NCBI GenBank assembly: GCA_965243565.1
Contig: OZ251571.1
Span: forward strand, 186,001-250,000
Length of the DNA stretch: 64,000 nt
Source of the DNA: CBDEVH01 sp965243565
GTDB lineage: Bacteria > Pseudomonadota > Gammaproteobacteria > Tethybacterales > Persebacteraceae
Reading direction: 5' to 3'
Of the stretch, positions 26,492 to 36,246 are shown piece by piece. Below the pieces are notes generated by a model. It was not told the origin of the DNA, made no database searches, and was given only the letters and a program-made list of their open reading frames with translations. Position 1 is the first letter of the stretch. Each line of letters opens with the position of its first letter. The translations under genes were made by a program, and so were the position numbers.

Positions 26492-27766
26492 ATGCGTCAA
26501 TCGCTTATCTCATCAATTCGTGGCATGGCAGATATACTGCCTGATAGCAGTCGTCATTGGCAAAATTTTGAAAAAATTGCGATGGATTGTTTTTTATCAT
26601 ATGGCTACGAAGAAATTCGTACTCCGTTGGTTGAATCACTGGAATTGTTCGAACGGCAATTGGGCACCACTACCGATGTGGTACGCAAAGAAATGTACAC
26701 CTTTGTTGATTCACACAATGATAGTGTTTTGGCATTACGCCCTGAAGCAACGGTGTCAACCGTGCGGGCACTAATGGCAGCGGGTGCACACCGTGCAGGG
26801 CTGGTGCGGGTGCAGTATCGAGGTCCGATGTTTCGCCACGAACGCCCACAAAAAGGGCGGTATCGGCAGTTTCATCAAATGGGGGTAGAAGCCTTAGGCA
26901 GTGGTCATCCGTTGGTGGACGCCGAACAAATTATAATGCTGTCGCGTTTATGGCAATACCTTAAAATTGACAAAAAACTGGATCTCAAAATAAATAATTT
27001 GGGTAATGGCGATGAACGTGCCCAACATAAGCAGGCATTAATAGCCTATTTTGAACGCTATGAAGATGATTTGGACGAGGCTTCCAAACAACGTTTACAA
27101 ACCAATCCATTGCGTATTTTTGATAGTAAAGTTGTTACCACCCAAGCATTATTGGGCGATGCACCGTTATTAAAAACGTATTTAAAAGAAGAGTCTCAAA
27201 AACATGTGGATGCGGTTAAAAATTATTTAACCGATGCGGGTGTTGGTTTTATTGATGATCCAATGTTGGTTAGAGGATTGGATTATTATAACCATACCGT
27301 TTATGAATGGGTGCCAAAAGGCGATGATCGTCAACAAAGCACAATTTGTGGTGGTGGGCGATACGATTCATTGGCGGCGATGATTGGGGCGGTTAGTACC
27401 CCTGGTTGTGGTTTTGCGTTGGGCTGTGAGCGGGTCTTGGCGTTAATCGATACCACTTGCGATACCACCTCCCCATTTTGGTATTTGGTGATAAGTGATC
27501 AAGAGTGTGATGCCTATGCCAACAGCGTTGCCGAACGGTGTCGCGATGTCGGAATTGCGGTTTGTCGGCACATTGGCGGGGGCAATTTGGGCAAACAACT
27601 CAAAAAGGCGGATTCAATCCGTGCAAGATTCGCTATAATTATAGGCTTGAATGAGAAAAACAAGCAATCAATCACGGTAAAATGCTTGAGTGACGGACAG
27701 CAATACCACCTTGAAGGTGATACTATTATGACGGAATTAAAAAGGCTACAAAATAATGGCAAATGA
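26492..27766 (+). CDS. hisS: histidine-tRNA ligase
   Basis: The 424-residue class II aminoacyl-tRNA synthetase has motif 1 around YGYEEIRTPLVE, motif 2 as FRHERPQKGRYRQFHQ, the histidine-specific LVRGLDYYN and CGGGRYDSL, and a C-terminal anticodon-binding domain. It charges tRNA-His. A TATAAT lies at 26478-26483, only 8 nt before the ATG; if it is the true -10, the mRNA would be nearly leaderless. The 3' end overlaps yfgM by 11 nt, and the order hisS-yfgM-bamB-der is a conserved gammaproteobacterial arrangement. Confidence 0.96.
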   Translation: MRQSLISSIRGMADILPDSSRHWQNFEKIAMDCFLSYGYEEIRTPLVESLELFERQLGTTTDVVRKEMYTFVDSHNDSVLALRPEATVSTVRALMAAGAHRAGLVRVQYRGPMFRHERPQKGRYRQFHQMGVEALGSGHPLVDAEQIIMLSRLWQYLKIDKKLDLKINNLGNGDERAQHKQALIAYFERYEDDLDEASKQRLQTNPLRIFDSKVVTTQALLGDAPLLKTYLKEESQKHVDAVKNYLTDAGVGFIDDPMLVRGLDYYNHTVYEWVPKGDDRQQSTICGGGRYDSLAAMIGAVSTPGCGFALGCERVLALIDTTCDTTSPFWYLVISDQECDAYANSVAERCRDVGIAVCRHIGGGNLGKQLKKADSIRARFAIIIGLNEKNKQSITVKCLSDGQQYHLEGDTIMTELKRLQNNGK

Positions 27767-28415
27767 AAACGAACATTTAGAAAAATCATACGAATTATGG
27801 AAGCGTTTTCGATTCATAATATTGACGGTAATTGCCATGATAGGGGCACTTATATTTGGCATTTCTTGGCAAAACGCCACTTTTCAAGAAACCCGCAATG
27901 CGGTCAACACACATTTGTTTCAATCCATGGAAGCGGGCGATAATTTTGCCACTGCTCAAGCACTAGAGCATTATCAGGCATTGGACGATTATAAAGAGTT
28001 TCCTGAAGTTAAAAATTTGGCGGCTTTTGCGTTGGCACGTGCTGCTGTGGGCGATGATGCCGCCATAGAGCCAGCCGAAAATGCCTTAAAAGAGGTTATT
28101 ACCGATAGTGAAGATGGTGGTATTCAAAAAATGGCAGTGTTGCGTTTGGCAGAGCTCTATTTACGCCAAGACAAAACGCAAGAAGCCATTGAATTACTCA
28201 ATCTGAATAAACCAGAAAAAAAGAATATTTTTAGTATTATGTTTAACGAACGTTTGGGCGATGCCTATTTTCTACAAGTAGATCACAATCAGGCGCAACT
28301 ATCGTACACCCAGGCACTTATTAGTTCGCAAACATTAGCGACTTATTATTTGCCGATTATTCGTGCAAAAATGGGAATCCTGTTTTCGGAATCACTTGCT
28401 AAAGCCGATGGCTAA
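27756..28415 (+). CDS. yfgM: YfgM family SecYEG-associated periplasmic protein
   Basis: This 219-residue protein has a short cytoplasmic N-terminus, one membrane segment (IILTVIAMIGALIFGISW, about residues 24-41) and a periplasmic helical region with TPR-like periodicity. YfgM in E. coli associates with SecYEG and the chaperone PpiD. The identification rests on topology, length and place between hisS and bamB; sequence motifs in the family are weak. The stop overlaps the bamB start. Confidence 0.85.
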   Translation: MANENEHLEKSYELWKRFRFIILTVIAMIGALIFGISWQNATFQETRNAVNTHLFQSMEAGDNFATAQALEHYQALDDYKEFPEVKNLAAFALARAAVGDDAAIEPAENALKEVITDSEDGGIQKMAVLRLAELYLRQDKTQEAIELLNLNKPEKKNIFSIMFNERLGDAYFLQVDHNQAQLSYTQALISSQTLATYYLPIIRAKMGILFSESLAKADG

Positions 28416-29589
28416 TTTTAAAACCACCGCTAAAGGGGTGGTCGCCTTTGTCTTTTTATTGGGATTGGCGAGTTGTGCAAGTATAAAATCAACGATAACA
28501 GCACAGACTAATACGGCTTTGGTAGAGCGTTCAGTGCTTTTTCCCAATGCATTGAGGTTGCTATGGTCGCAAGAAGTAGGAGCGATGTCGCCTTTTTTAC
28601 GTCCAGACTGGACAGGGCAGCATTTTTGTACTGTTTCAAGCGATGGCACAGTGTATAAAATTACCAAACACGGCAGTGTTGTCGCCGCCCCAGTGGCGTT
28701 GCCAACCGATGGTGCGGTCTATTTAGCGGGTGTCGGTTGTGATGACAATTATATGGCAGCGGTTCGTGATAACGGTGACTTAATAGTGAGTGATTTTCAT
28801 GGCGAGATACAATGGCAGCAATCGCTCTATCAATCTGTAAAACAATCTCCCATTATCTATAATGGACAGCTTTTTGTACTGACAGCACAAGGACAACTGG
28901 TTGTTTATACGCTTAAAAAAGGCAGTGAATTGTGGCGATACAATTTGCCATTAAAAAATGATATTCGCATTGGCATATCGTCATTACCAGTGGTAAAAAA
29001 CAACGCTGTTTATGTGGGTATTAATGGCGGAAAAGTGGTTGCTATGAATAAATTTTCTGGCAAATTGCTCTGGAAAAAGGCAATTGGACAAACGGCTGAG
29101 TCGGCTTTTTCACAGACGGTTAATGAGGCGAACACGCCAGCGGTGGATGACGAAATTATTTGTGTGGCAAGTTACGACAATGCCATTGCTTGTATGCAAA
29201 CAAAAGACGGCAGCGTGCTATGGCAAGCGGATGTTCGTAGCAAGGTTAATGTACAATTAGATGAATATGGTAGTCGGTTGTTTGTCAGCGATGTGGATGG
29301 GGTTGTCCATGCGTTTGATGCCGAAACAGGAAAACTTAAATGGCAGACCGACACAAAAGCACAAGATTTAAGCAGCCCTATTTTTGTTAAAGGTGCGGTT
29401 ATCGTTGCTGATAAACAAGGCGGTATATCTGCATTGTCGGCAAAAAACGGCAGTTTTATCGATCACTTTAATAGTGGTGTAGAGGGTATTATTGACCTCT
29501 ATGCTATTGCCGACAACGATGCTCCACTGGCCGATATTTATGGCTTGTCTTTATCGGGTACGTTATTTTATGCGAAATTAATATTTTGA
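28408..29589 (+). CDS. bamB: outer membrane assembly lipoprotein BamB
   Basis: The protein (393 residues from the ATG at 28408) has a lipoprotein signal with lipobox LASC and then repeated beta-propeller blades of the PQQ type (KGSELWRYNLPL, SGKLLWKKAIG, DGSVLWQADV, TGKLKWQTDT). BamB is part of the BAM complex that inserts outer-membrane beta-barrels, which would include the autotransporter at 42 kb. The frame is open upstream to 28363, but the lipoprotein signal fixes the start at 28408, overlapping the yfgM stop by 8 nt. Confidence 0.94.
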   Translation: MANFKTTAKGVVAFVFLLGLASCASIKSTITAQTNTALVERSVLFPNALRLLWSQEVGAMSPFLRPDWTGQHFCTVSSDGTVYKITKHGSVVAAPVALPTDGAVYLAGVGCDDNYMAAVRDNGDLIVSDFHGEIQWQQSLYQSVKQSPIIYNGQLFVLTAQGQLVVYTLKKGSELWRYNLPLKNDIRIGISSLPVVKNNAVYVGINGGKVVAMNKFSGKLLWKKAIGQTAESAFSQTVNEANTPAVDDEIICVASYDNAIACMQTKDGSVLWQADVRSKVNVQLDEYGSRLFVSDVDGVVHAFDAETGKLKWQTDTKAQDLSSPIFVKGAVIVADKQGGISALSAKNGSFIDHFNSGVEGIIDLYAIADNDAPLADIYGLSLSGTLFYAKLIF

Positions 29590-30926
29590 AAAAAAACATT
29601 CCTACCATTGTCATTGTTGGCCGTCCCAATGTCGGCAAATCATTGCTATTTAATCGGCTCATTGAAAAAAGACAGGCATTGGTACACAATGCTCCAGGCA
29701 TGACATTGGACTATATCGGCGGTGATTTAAAATTCGACGAAACCACCCGTGCGCATTTAATCGATACCGGTGGTGTTTATGGTGAACAAGATAAATGGAC
29801 TCCTTATGTGAAAGAAAAAATGGAATACGCTTGCCGACAAGCCGATTTTGTTGTTTTGGTCACTGATGCACAACAAGGAAAAATGAGCGGTGATGAAGAG
29901 ATAGCGGCTTGGGTACGCAGCACCATACAAAAAGAATGGGTGGTGGTGGTTAACAAAGCGGAAGGCATGGAAGAAGTAACCGCCTGTTCGGATTTTTTAA
30001 GTTTGGGTTGTAGTGATATGCTTGTGGTGTCCGCAAAACATGGCACGGGGTTTAAGTCTTTAAAAAAGCATTTACAAAATAGTATTGACCAGCCATTGCT
30101 TGATGAAACGCCATTCACCGATGGTGGTATGACTAGTGTTGCCATTGTTGGTCGTCCCAATGTCGGTAAATCCAGCTTAACCAATCGGCTGTTGCGAGCA
30201 CCGCGTATGGTGGTTTCTAAACATCCCGGTACGACTCGTGATTCTGTCTCGTCGGTACTCGACGATGGACACAAGCAAATAAAATTAATCGATACTGCGG
30301 GGATGAAACGTCGATCGGCTATTTCAGAATGGGAAAAACTAGCCGTTGTTGCCTCAAGGAGGTCATTGAAGGTGGCGAGCTGTGCGTTATTGGTGGTGGA
30401 CGCTGTCGAAGGTGTGACTCATCAAGACAAACGCATCGCTCATCTTATTGACGAAGCCGGCTGTGCTTTGGTCATTATTGCCAATAAGGCTGATTTATTA
30501 CCAGCTGCAAAACGGCACGCTGCAAAACAAAGAATCATTGCCGATATTGCTTGTAATTTTACAGTCGATTGCCTAACGGTATCGGCAACCACTGCGACAG
30601 GTTTTCCGCACAAGCGATTGCTTGCCAGTGTGCATTCTGCTGCTAAAAATGCCAATAGTAACTTTCCAACATCGTATCTGAATCAGGTATTACAACAAGC
30701 ACTCGACAACAATCCGCCACACCATGTCGGTAAGTTTCGCCCTAAGCTACGTTTTATGCATCAAAGCAGCAACTCACCGATTCGTGTGGTTATCCATGGC
30801 AATTCCACCGATAAAATAACCGCAACGTATCGCCGCTATCTTATCAATTATTTTGGAAAAGCCTTATCAATAGTGGGTGCGCCCATTCGCATTGCGTTTA
30901 AAACAGAAGACAACCCGTATGTCTGA
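29586..30926 (+). CDS. der: ribosome biogenesis GTPase Der (EngA)
   Basis: The 446-residue protein has the two tandem GTPase domains unique to Der: GRPNVGKS at about residues 12-19 and again near 189, with DTGG/DTAG switch motifs and NKAE/NKAD specificity motifs, then a KH-like C-terminal domain. It takes part in 50S subunit assembly. The first usable codon is TTG at 29586, overlapping the bamB stop (TTGA). The reading frame ends inside the start of hflX. Confidence 0.96.
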   Translation: MKKNIPTIVIVGRPNVGKSLLFNRLIEKRQALVHNAPGMTLDYIGGDLKFDETTRAHLIDTGGVYGEQDKWTPYVKEKMEYACRQADFVVLVTDAQQGKMSGDEEIAAWVRSTIQKEWVVVVNKAEGMEEVTACSDFLSLGCSDMLVVSAKHGTGFKSLKKHLQNSIDQPLLDETPFTDGGMTSVAIVGRPNVGKSSLTNRLLRAPRMVVSKHPGTTRDSVSSVLDDGHKQIKLIDTAGMKRRSAISEWEKLAVVASRRSLKVASCALLVVDAVEGVTHQDKRIAHLIDEAGCALVIIANKADLLPAAKRHAAKQRIIADIACNFTVDCLTVSATTATGFPHKRLLASVHSAAKNANSNFPTSYLNQVLQQALDNNPPHHVGKFRPKLRFMHQSSNSPIRVVIHGNSTDKITATYRRYLINYFGKALSIVGAPIRIAFKTEDNPYV

Positions 30927-32082
30927 ACAGCCGTTTAAAGAGGCATCAGCAATATCGCAGCCGCGGACGTTGACGGTTGTTATTCAAGATTATCGAAATC
31001 GCTATGACAAGGAAGACGCGATTGCTGAAATTAATGAATTGGCAGTATCGGCAGAGTTAGACGTACTGACGACTTACGTAACAACACTACGAGAAATAAA
31101 ATCTGCCACCTACTTGCCACAGGGCAAAATCGATGCCATTATTCAGTTAACGGAACAATTTAAATGTAGTATGGTGGTGTTTGATTGTGATATTACAATG
31201 ACACAAAGCAGAAACCTAGAAAAAAAACTCGGCTTATCGGTGCTTGATAGAACAGGCTTGATTTTAACTGTTTTTTCCTTGCGTGCTAAAACACATGAAG
31301 GAAAATTACAAGTCGAATTGGCAATGTGTCGTCGTCATTTGGGGCGGTTAAGTGGCTTATGGACTCACCTAGAAAGACAGCGGGGTGGTATTGGCTTGCG
31401 TGGTGGACCGGGCGAAAAACAAATAGAAATTGATCGGCGTTTGTTATCGGATAAAATCAAGCGACTAGAAAATCAAACTGATAAGCTGATGCAACGCAAT
31501 CAACTGGCTCGTCAACGCCGCCGTAAAAACAGGATTCCCACTGTAACATTGGTAGGCTATACCAATGCTGGTAAGTCTAGCTTGTTCAATTTGTTGGCAG
31601 GCGAAAACACCCCTGCCAACGACCGCTTGTTCGATACTCTAGACACCACTTCTCGGCGAGTGCATATTGGCGAGGGCAATCATTACATATTATCGGATAC
31701 GGTTGGTTTTATTCGTAACTTACCGCACACGTTGATTACAGGATTTCGTGCCACTTTACAAGATACTGTCGAAAGTGATGTTTTAATCATCGTTACCGAT
31801 AGTAGCCATTCACAATGGCAAGCGCGTTTGGATTTGGTATTTCGGCAAATTGAAGAAATTGGTGCCGACCATCAGGATTGTATAATTATTCATAATAAAA
31901 TAGATAAAAATGACATGGTTTCCAAAATTGAATATTCTGAATGTGGTAAAATAATGCATGTTTATTTATCCTGTTCTACAAAAGCAGGTGTTAATTTACT
32001 AAAAACAGTTCTAAATAAAAAAGTCCAAGATTTATTGTTTCCCCAAGCCGCTGACCAACTGATTAACCAATCACTATTATGA
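30919..32082 (+). CDS. hflX: ribosome-splitting GTPase HflX
   Basis: The 387-residue protein (ATG at 30919, overlapping the der stop by 8 nt) has the HflX N-terminal domain with LGLSVLDRTGLIL, the GRLSGLWTHLERQRGGIGLRG-type linker (a glycine-rich family mark), and a GTPase domain with GYTNAGKSSLFN, DTVGFI and HNKID. HflX splits stalled ribosomes. Many gammaproteobacteria have hfq directly upstream; here der is joined to hflX and hfq is not in the window. Confidence 0.95.
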   Translation: MSEQPFKEASAISQPRTLTVVIQDYRNRYDKEDAIAEINELAVSAELDVLTTYVTTLREIKSATYLPQGKIDAIIQLTEQFKCSMVVFDCDITMTQSRNLEKKLGLSVLDRTGLILTVFSLRAKTHEGKLQVELAMCRRHLGRLSGLWTHLERQRGGIGLRGGPGEKQIEIDRRLLSDKIKRLENQTDKLMQRNQLARQRRRKNRIPTVTLVGYTNAGKSSLFNLLAGENTPANDRLFDTLDTTSRRVHIGEGNHYILSDTVGFIRNLPHTLITGFRATLQDTVESDVLIIVTDSSHSQWQARLDLVFRQIEEIGADHQDCIIIHNKIDKNDMVSKIEYSECGKIMHVYLSCSTKAGVNLLKTVLNKKVQDLLFPQAADQLINQSLL

Positions 32083-33281
32083 GTTTATTATTTAATAATC
32101 AATTACCCGATATTGACAAAGTCATCCAAGAGTGGGTTAATAAATTCTTTAAAAAAGATCAATCATCGGTGGATGATGACTTATCGGATGATGATGATAC
32201 TGGTGGCGACTTCAAACCCAGAATGCCAAATTTTTCACGCAACGCAATGTCGGCAATTTTGACCCTTGCATGTTTTGTTATATTATGTATTTATGTAGTC
32301 AGTGGTTTTTTTACCGTTAACTCCAATGAAAAAGTAGTGGTGTTTCGTTTGGGTTCGCCGATTGATGTCCGTGGTCCTGGTTTGCGTTGGCATTATCCGC
32401 TCATCGACAGTTACAGGGTTGTAAACTTAACCGAGGTTCGTAGGGTTGAAATCGGTTACAGCAACGATACCAACAATAAAGACCTCCGCGAATCGCTCAT
32501 GCTCACCAGCGATTTAAACATCATTGATATGCAGTTTGCGGTACAGTACGATTTAGACAACCCTGAAGATTTTATTTTTAACAATCGTTTTGCCAGTGCC
32601 AATGCTCGCGATGTTGTTAAACAAGCCTCAGAAACAGCAATGCGTGAAATCGTCGGTCGGAGTAAAATTGACTTTGTCCTCTACGAAGGGCGTGAATCCA
32701 TTGCCGATGAAACCCGTTTGTTAATTCAAAAAATCCTCGATCGCTATGACACTGGAATCAGCATCAAACAGGTGGCTATTCAAAATGTGCAACCGCCCGA
32801 CCAAGTGCAAAACGCCTTTGAAGACGCGATTAAAGCCCGCCAAGATAGAGAAAGAAAAATCAACGAAGGGCAAGCGTATGCCAATGATATCTTGCCACGC
32901 GCTCGTGGTCAGTCCGAACGTATCATAAAAGACGCCGAAGCCTATAAAGCAAGTAAGGTTTTTAGAGCAACTGGTGAATCAGAAAGATTTACTTTATTGG
33001 CAAAAGAGTACGCATTGGCACCCGCAGTAACGCATCGTCGCTTATACCTTGAAACCGTCGAAACCGTTTTTCAACGTGCCAATAAAATTATCATTGACGA
33101 AAACGCCAGCGAAGGTAATTTAATTTACCTGCCTTTAGACAAACTGGTTAACCCAAGTGGCAATAATTCTCGTAGCAATGCCGGCGGACAACTAACCATT
33201 CCATTGGGTGAAACGTCAACGTCTTCTGATTCATCATCAGTTTCTGACTTTAAACAGCGTTTACGCGACTACACTCAGTAA
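32079..33281 (+). CDS. hflK: HflK, FtsH-associated SPFH membrane protein
   Basis: The 400-residue protein starts within the hflX stop (ATGA). It has a D-rich cytoplasmic N-terminus, one membrane segment (ILTLACFVILCIYVVSGFF), then the SPFH/band 7 domain (VVVFRLGSP, GPGLRWHYPLIDSY) and a coiled-coil region. HflK and HflC form a cage around the FtsH protease and modulate its activity. The C-terminal serine-rich tail is unstructured in appearance. Confidence 0.95.
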   Translation: MSLLFNNQLPDIDKVIQEWVNKFFKKDQSSVDDDLSDDDDTGGDFKPRMPNFSRNAMSAILTLACFVILCIYVVSGFFTVNSNEKVVVFRLGSPIDVRGPGLRWHYPLIDSYRVVNLTEVRRVEIGYSNDTNNKDLRESLMLTSDLNIIDMQFAVQYDLDNPEDFIFNNRFASANARDVVKQASETAMREIVGRSKIDFVLYEGRESIADETRLLIQKILDRYDTGISIKQVAIQNVQPPDQVQNAFEDAIKARQDRERKINEGQAYANDILPRARGQSERIIKDAEAYKASKVFRATGESERFTLLAKEYALAPAVTHRRLYLETVETVFQRANKIIIDENASEGNLIYLPLDKLVNPSGNNSRSNAGGQLTIPLGETSTSSDSSSVSDFKQRLRDYTQ

Positions 33282-33296
33282 AAAGGAAATAATCGG

Positions 33297-34268
33297 ATGA
33301 AACTACAAAACGCATTATTTTTGGTTCTGGGCTCTTTGATGGCATTACTGTGGTTTGTTAATTCCGTCATCTTTTTGGTTTATCCTTGGCAAAATGCAGT
33401 CATCATCCAATTTGGTGAGCTGTTATCGACCAAACAAGTGGCTGGTTTGTACTTTAAACTACCATGGCAAGATGTCAAATACTTTGATTCACGTATTCTG
33501 ACCATCGACACATCTGCCCCTGATCGTTTTATTACTGCCGAAAAAGAAAACGTATTGGTTGATTCTTATGTTAAATGGCGTATTGCTGACCCACAAAAGT
33601 TTTTTGAATCAACACGAGGCGAAGAAACACAAGCGGTCAATAACTTGCTACAAAATATCAACCGCGTATTGCGTGATGAAATCGGTAAAAGAACAGTTAA
33701 AGATGTTGTAACAGGTGAGCGTGAAGAAGTCATGGAAGTTCTACGTACCAGTGCAAGCGAAGCCGCCAAAGGCATCGGTGCTGAAATTATCGATGTCCGC
33801 TTAAAACGGGTTGACTTACCAGATGCGGTTTCTGATAATGTTTATAACAACATGATAGAAGAGCGTCGTCGTATTGCCAATGAGCGACGGTCATCGGGTG
33901 AGGCAGAAAAAGAAATTATCAAAGCCGAAGCCGACCGCGACCGTACTGTTATCCTTGCTGAAGCCATGCAAAAAGCCAATTTGTTACGTGGTGAGGGCGA
34001 TGCAACAGCCGCTAATATTTATTCTAAAGCGTACTCTAGCCGTGTTGAATTTTACGATTTTTATCGTTCACTATTGGCTTATCAGAGATCCTTAGGCAAT
34101 GCCAATGACTTTTTCTTGTTATCACCTGATTCTGACTTTTTCCGTTACTTAAAAAATGAATACGGTAACTTGAGTAAGCCTGTCCAAAATAAATCAAACA
34201 AAAAAAAGACTTCCAAAAAAACCGAAAAAGTAGAGCAGGACAAACTACCTGAGGTTAGCGGTTCTTAA
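33297..34268 (+). CDS. hflC: HflC, FtsH-associated SPFH membrane protein
   Basis: The 323-residue protein has an N-terminal membrane segment, a band 7 domain (AVIIQFGE, AGLYFKLPWQDVKYFDSRI) and the coiled-coil region with EERRRIANERRSSGEAEKE. It is the partner of HflK. AAGGA at 33283-33287 is the ribosome site, 9 nt before the ATG. The Lys-rich tail after residue 295 is longer and more basic than usual. Confidence 0.95.
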   Translation: MKLQNALFLVLGSLMALLWFVNSVIFLVYPWQNAVIIQFGELLSTKQVAGLYFKLPWQDVKYFDSRILTIDTSAPDRFITAEKENVLVDSYVKWRIADPQKFFESTRGEETQAVNNLLQNINRVLRDEIGKRTVKDVVTGEREEVMEVLRTSASEAAKGIGAEIIDVRLKRVDLPDAVSDNVYNNMIEERRRIANERRSSGEAEKEIIKAEADRDRTVILAEAMQKANLLRGEGDATAANIYSKAYSSRVEFYDFYRSLLAYQRSLGNANDFFLLSPDSDFFRYLKNEYGNLSKPVQNKSNKKKTSKKTEKVEQDKLPEVSGS

Positions 34269-34292
34269 AACAAACAAGTTTTTAATGCGGTC

Positions 34293-35189
34293 ATGACAAG
34301 CAACGACCACAAATCACTAAAATCGCCCGTACTCACTATTGCCGTATCGTCACGTGCATTGTTCAACTTTGAAAAAGAGCATCAGCTATTTGCCGATAAA
34401 GGCGAAGATTCCTACATGAAATTGCAAAAGCAATTACTCAAAAAAGAAGCGATGACGGGTGTTGCTTTTCCGTTGGTGCAAAAGCTATTAACGATGAATG
34501 ACGGGGCATCGCAGCCATTGGTTGAGATTGTCGTTTTATCGAGAAATGACTCAATAACAGGGTTGCGTGTGTTTCGTTCTATTGCCCATTATGAATTGGG
34601 GATTAGGCGAGGGTGCTTTACGCGTGGTATGGCGGTTTATCCGTATTTGCAATCTTTTGGGGCACATTTGTTTATCTCGGCAGCGGCAGATGATGTTCGG
34701 CACGCACTCGAAAACGGTGTGCCAGCAGCCCATGTCCGCCCACAAAACAAGCTGTTCGAAAACGATGATACATTAAGAATAGCCTTTGATGGGGATTCGG
34801 TGTTGTTTAGCGATGAATCAGAGCGAGTGTTTCAGTCTAAGGGTTTACAAGCATTTGAAGAGATGGAAGTACTATTAAGCGAAAAACCAATGTCACCGGG
34901 CCCGCTTAAGCCTTTTTTAGATGCCTTACACCAATTACGTCAATGCGTGAGTGTCGATAAAATTAGGACAGCACTGATTACTTCGCGCGGAGCACCAACG
35001 CACGAACGAGTGATTAATACATTGCAAGATTGGAAAGTTGATGTTGATGAGACGTTTTTTTTAGGTGGAATGGAAAAGCAATCGATTATCAGTTCATTTA
35101 ACCCTGACTTTTATTTTGACGATCAGCCCATTCATTTGAAGGGAGTCGATATGGGTGGGCATGTCGATTCAGGTGTTACTAACGAATAA
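34293..35189 (+). CDS. 5'-nucleotidase (cytosolic NT5C1-like family)
   Basis: The 298-residue cytoplasmic protein matches the bacterial 5'-nucleotidase family with IAVSSRALFNFEKEH at the start, then RNDSITGLRVFRSI, FDGDSVLFSDESE and FYFDDQ. The Asp-containing DGD and DDQ segments are consistent with HAD-type chemistry. It would dephosphorylate nucleoside monophosphates and so could feed nucleosides to the purine pathway, though it is not in that operon. No signal peptide. The 3' end overlaps the next gene by 29 nt. Confidence 0.8.
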   Translation: MTSNDHKSLKSPVLTIAVSSRALFNFEKEHQLFADKGEDSYMKLQKQLLKKEAMTGVAFPLVQKLLTMNDGASQPLVEIVVLSRNDSITGLRVFRSIAHYELGIRRGCFTRGMAVYPYLQSFGAHLFISAAADDVRHALENGVPAAHVRPQNKLFENDDTLRIAFDGDSVLFSDESERVFQSKGLQAFEEMEVLLSEKPMSPGPLKPFLDALHQLRQCVSVDKIRTALITSRGAPTHERVINTLQDWKVDVDETFFLGGMEKQSIISSFNPDFYFDDQPIHLKGVDMGGHVDSGVTNE

Positions 35190-36246
35190 AAAACCTCATA
35201 TTGTTTTAGCCGGGGGCGGTCATGCCCATGTGTTGGCATTGCCGTGGTTGGCAAAACAGTATCAAATAAGTTTGGTTTCCGAACAAGAAAAAACGCTCTA
35301 TTCGGGTATGTTTCCGGGCTATTTGTATGGGGCTTATTCAAAACAAGATTTATTCATTAACCTAAAACAGTTGGCACAGCGACATGGTGTTGCATGGCAT
35401 CAAGAATCCATAACAGGAATCGATAAAAAGAAGTTGCTATTTGCGAGCGGCAAAACCATTGACTTTGATATCCTTTCGGTTAATACTGGTTCGGTTTCGG
35501 TACAAACAGCAAAAACCAATAATGCTTGTGCCGTTAGACCTATGCCGCATTTTATTAATTGGTGTGATGCAATGGATGCTGATTCGTTTCAGGATCTTTG
35601 TATTATTGGTGCAGGGGCTGGTGCGTTTGAGATGGCGTTGGCTTTAAATGCCCGCTGGCAAGGGCAAAAAAATCCGCCTAAAATCACGCTTATCGGACAT
35701 CAATTATTAACCAATTTTCCACTTGCAGCACAAAAAACGTGCCATGCATTACTGGTTAAAAAAAACATTCGATTTATTCAAGACAGTGTTATTGACTACA
35801 ATGAGACCACTTTGCAATTGAATAAATCAGGCAATATTCCGATTGAAAAATTAATGTTGGTCAATGGTGTGCGGGCAGCAGATTGGTTAAAAAACACGCC
35901 TTTGGCACGAGATGCGACAGGCTTTATTTGTGTTAATAATTGTTTACAGTCGATTAATCGAGCGGATATTTTTGCGGTTGGCGATGTGGCATCACATCCC
36001 CAACCCTTACCCAAAGCTGGGGTAATGGCAACACGGCAAAGCCTACCGTTGGCTAAAAATTTAATAGCAATGGCAACAGGGCAACCATTAAGCGAATGGA
36101 AAAAACGCCATAATCCTTTGTACATTTTGAATACCGCCGATGGCATGGCAATTGCCTGTTTGCATGGCTATACTTTTAGTGGTCGTTGGGTGTGGTATTG
36201 GAAAAATTATTTAGATATGCGGTTTATGCGTCAATTTAATAATTAG
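35161..36246 (+). CDS. FAD-dependent NAD(P)H oxidoreductase, SelD-N-terminal/NDH-2-like
   Basis: The protein (361 residues from the ATG at 35161; a GTG two codons earlier is also in frame) has an N-terminal dinucleotide-binding motif of the special form LAGGGHAHV, a second Rossmann motif (IIGAGAGAFEMAL) and the FAD-binding AVGDVAS. The GGGHAHV form is characteristic of the oxidoreductase that in many bacteria is fused to selenophosphate synthetase SelD. Here it ends after the redox domain, with no SelD part. The redox partner is unknown. It ends convergent with fbpB, overlapping by 11 nt. Confidence 0.72.
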   Translation: MSIQVLLTNKKPHIVLAGGGHAHVLALPWLAKQYQISLVSEQEKTLYSGMFPGYLYGAYSKQDLFINLKQLAQRHGVAWHQESITGIDKKKLLFASGKTIDFDILSVNTGSVSVQTAKTNNACAVRPMPHFINWCDAMDADSFQDLCIIGAGAGAFEMALALNARWQGQKNPPKITLIGHQLLTNFPLAAQKTCHALLVKKNIRFIQDSVIDYNETTLQLNKSGNIPIEKLMLVNGVRAADWLKNTPLARDATGFICVNNCLQSINRADIFAVGDVASHPQPLPKAGVMATRQSLPLAKNLIAMATGQPLSEWKKRHNPLYILNTADGMAIACLHGYTFSGRWVWYWKNYLDMRFMRQFNN

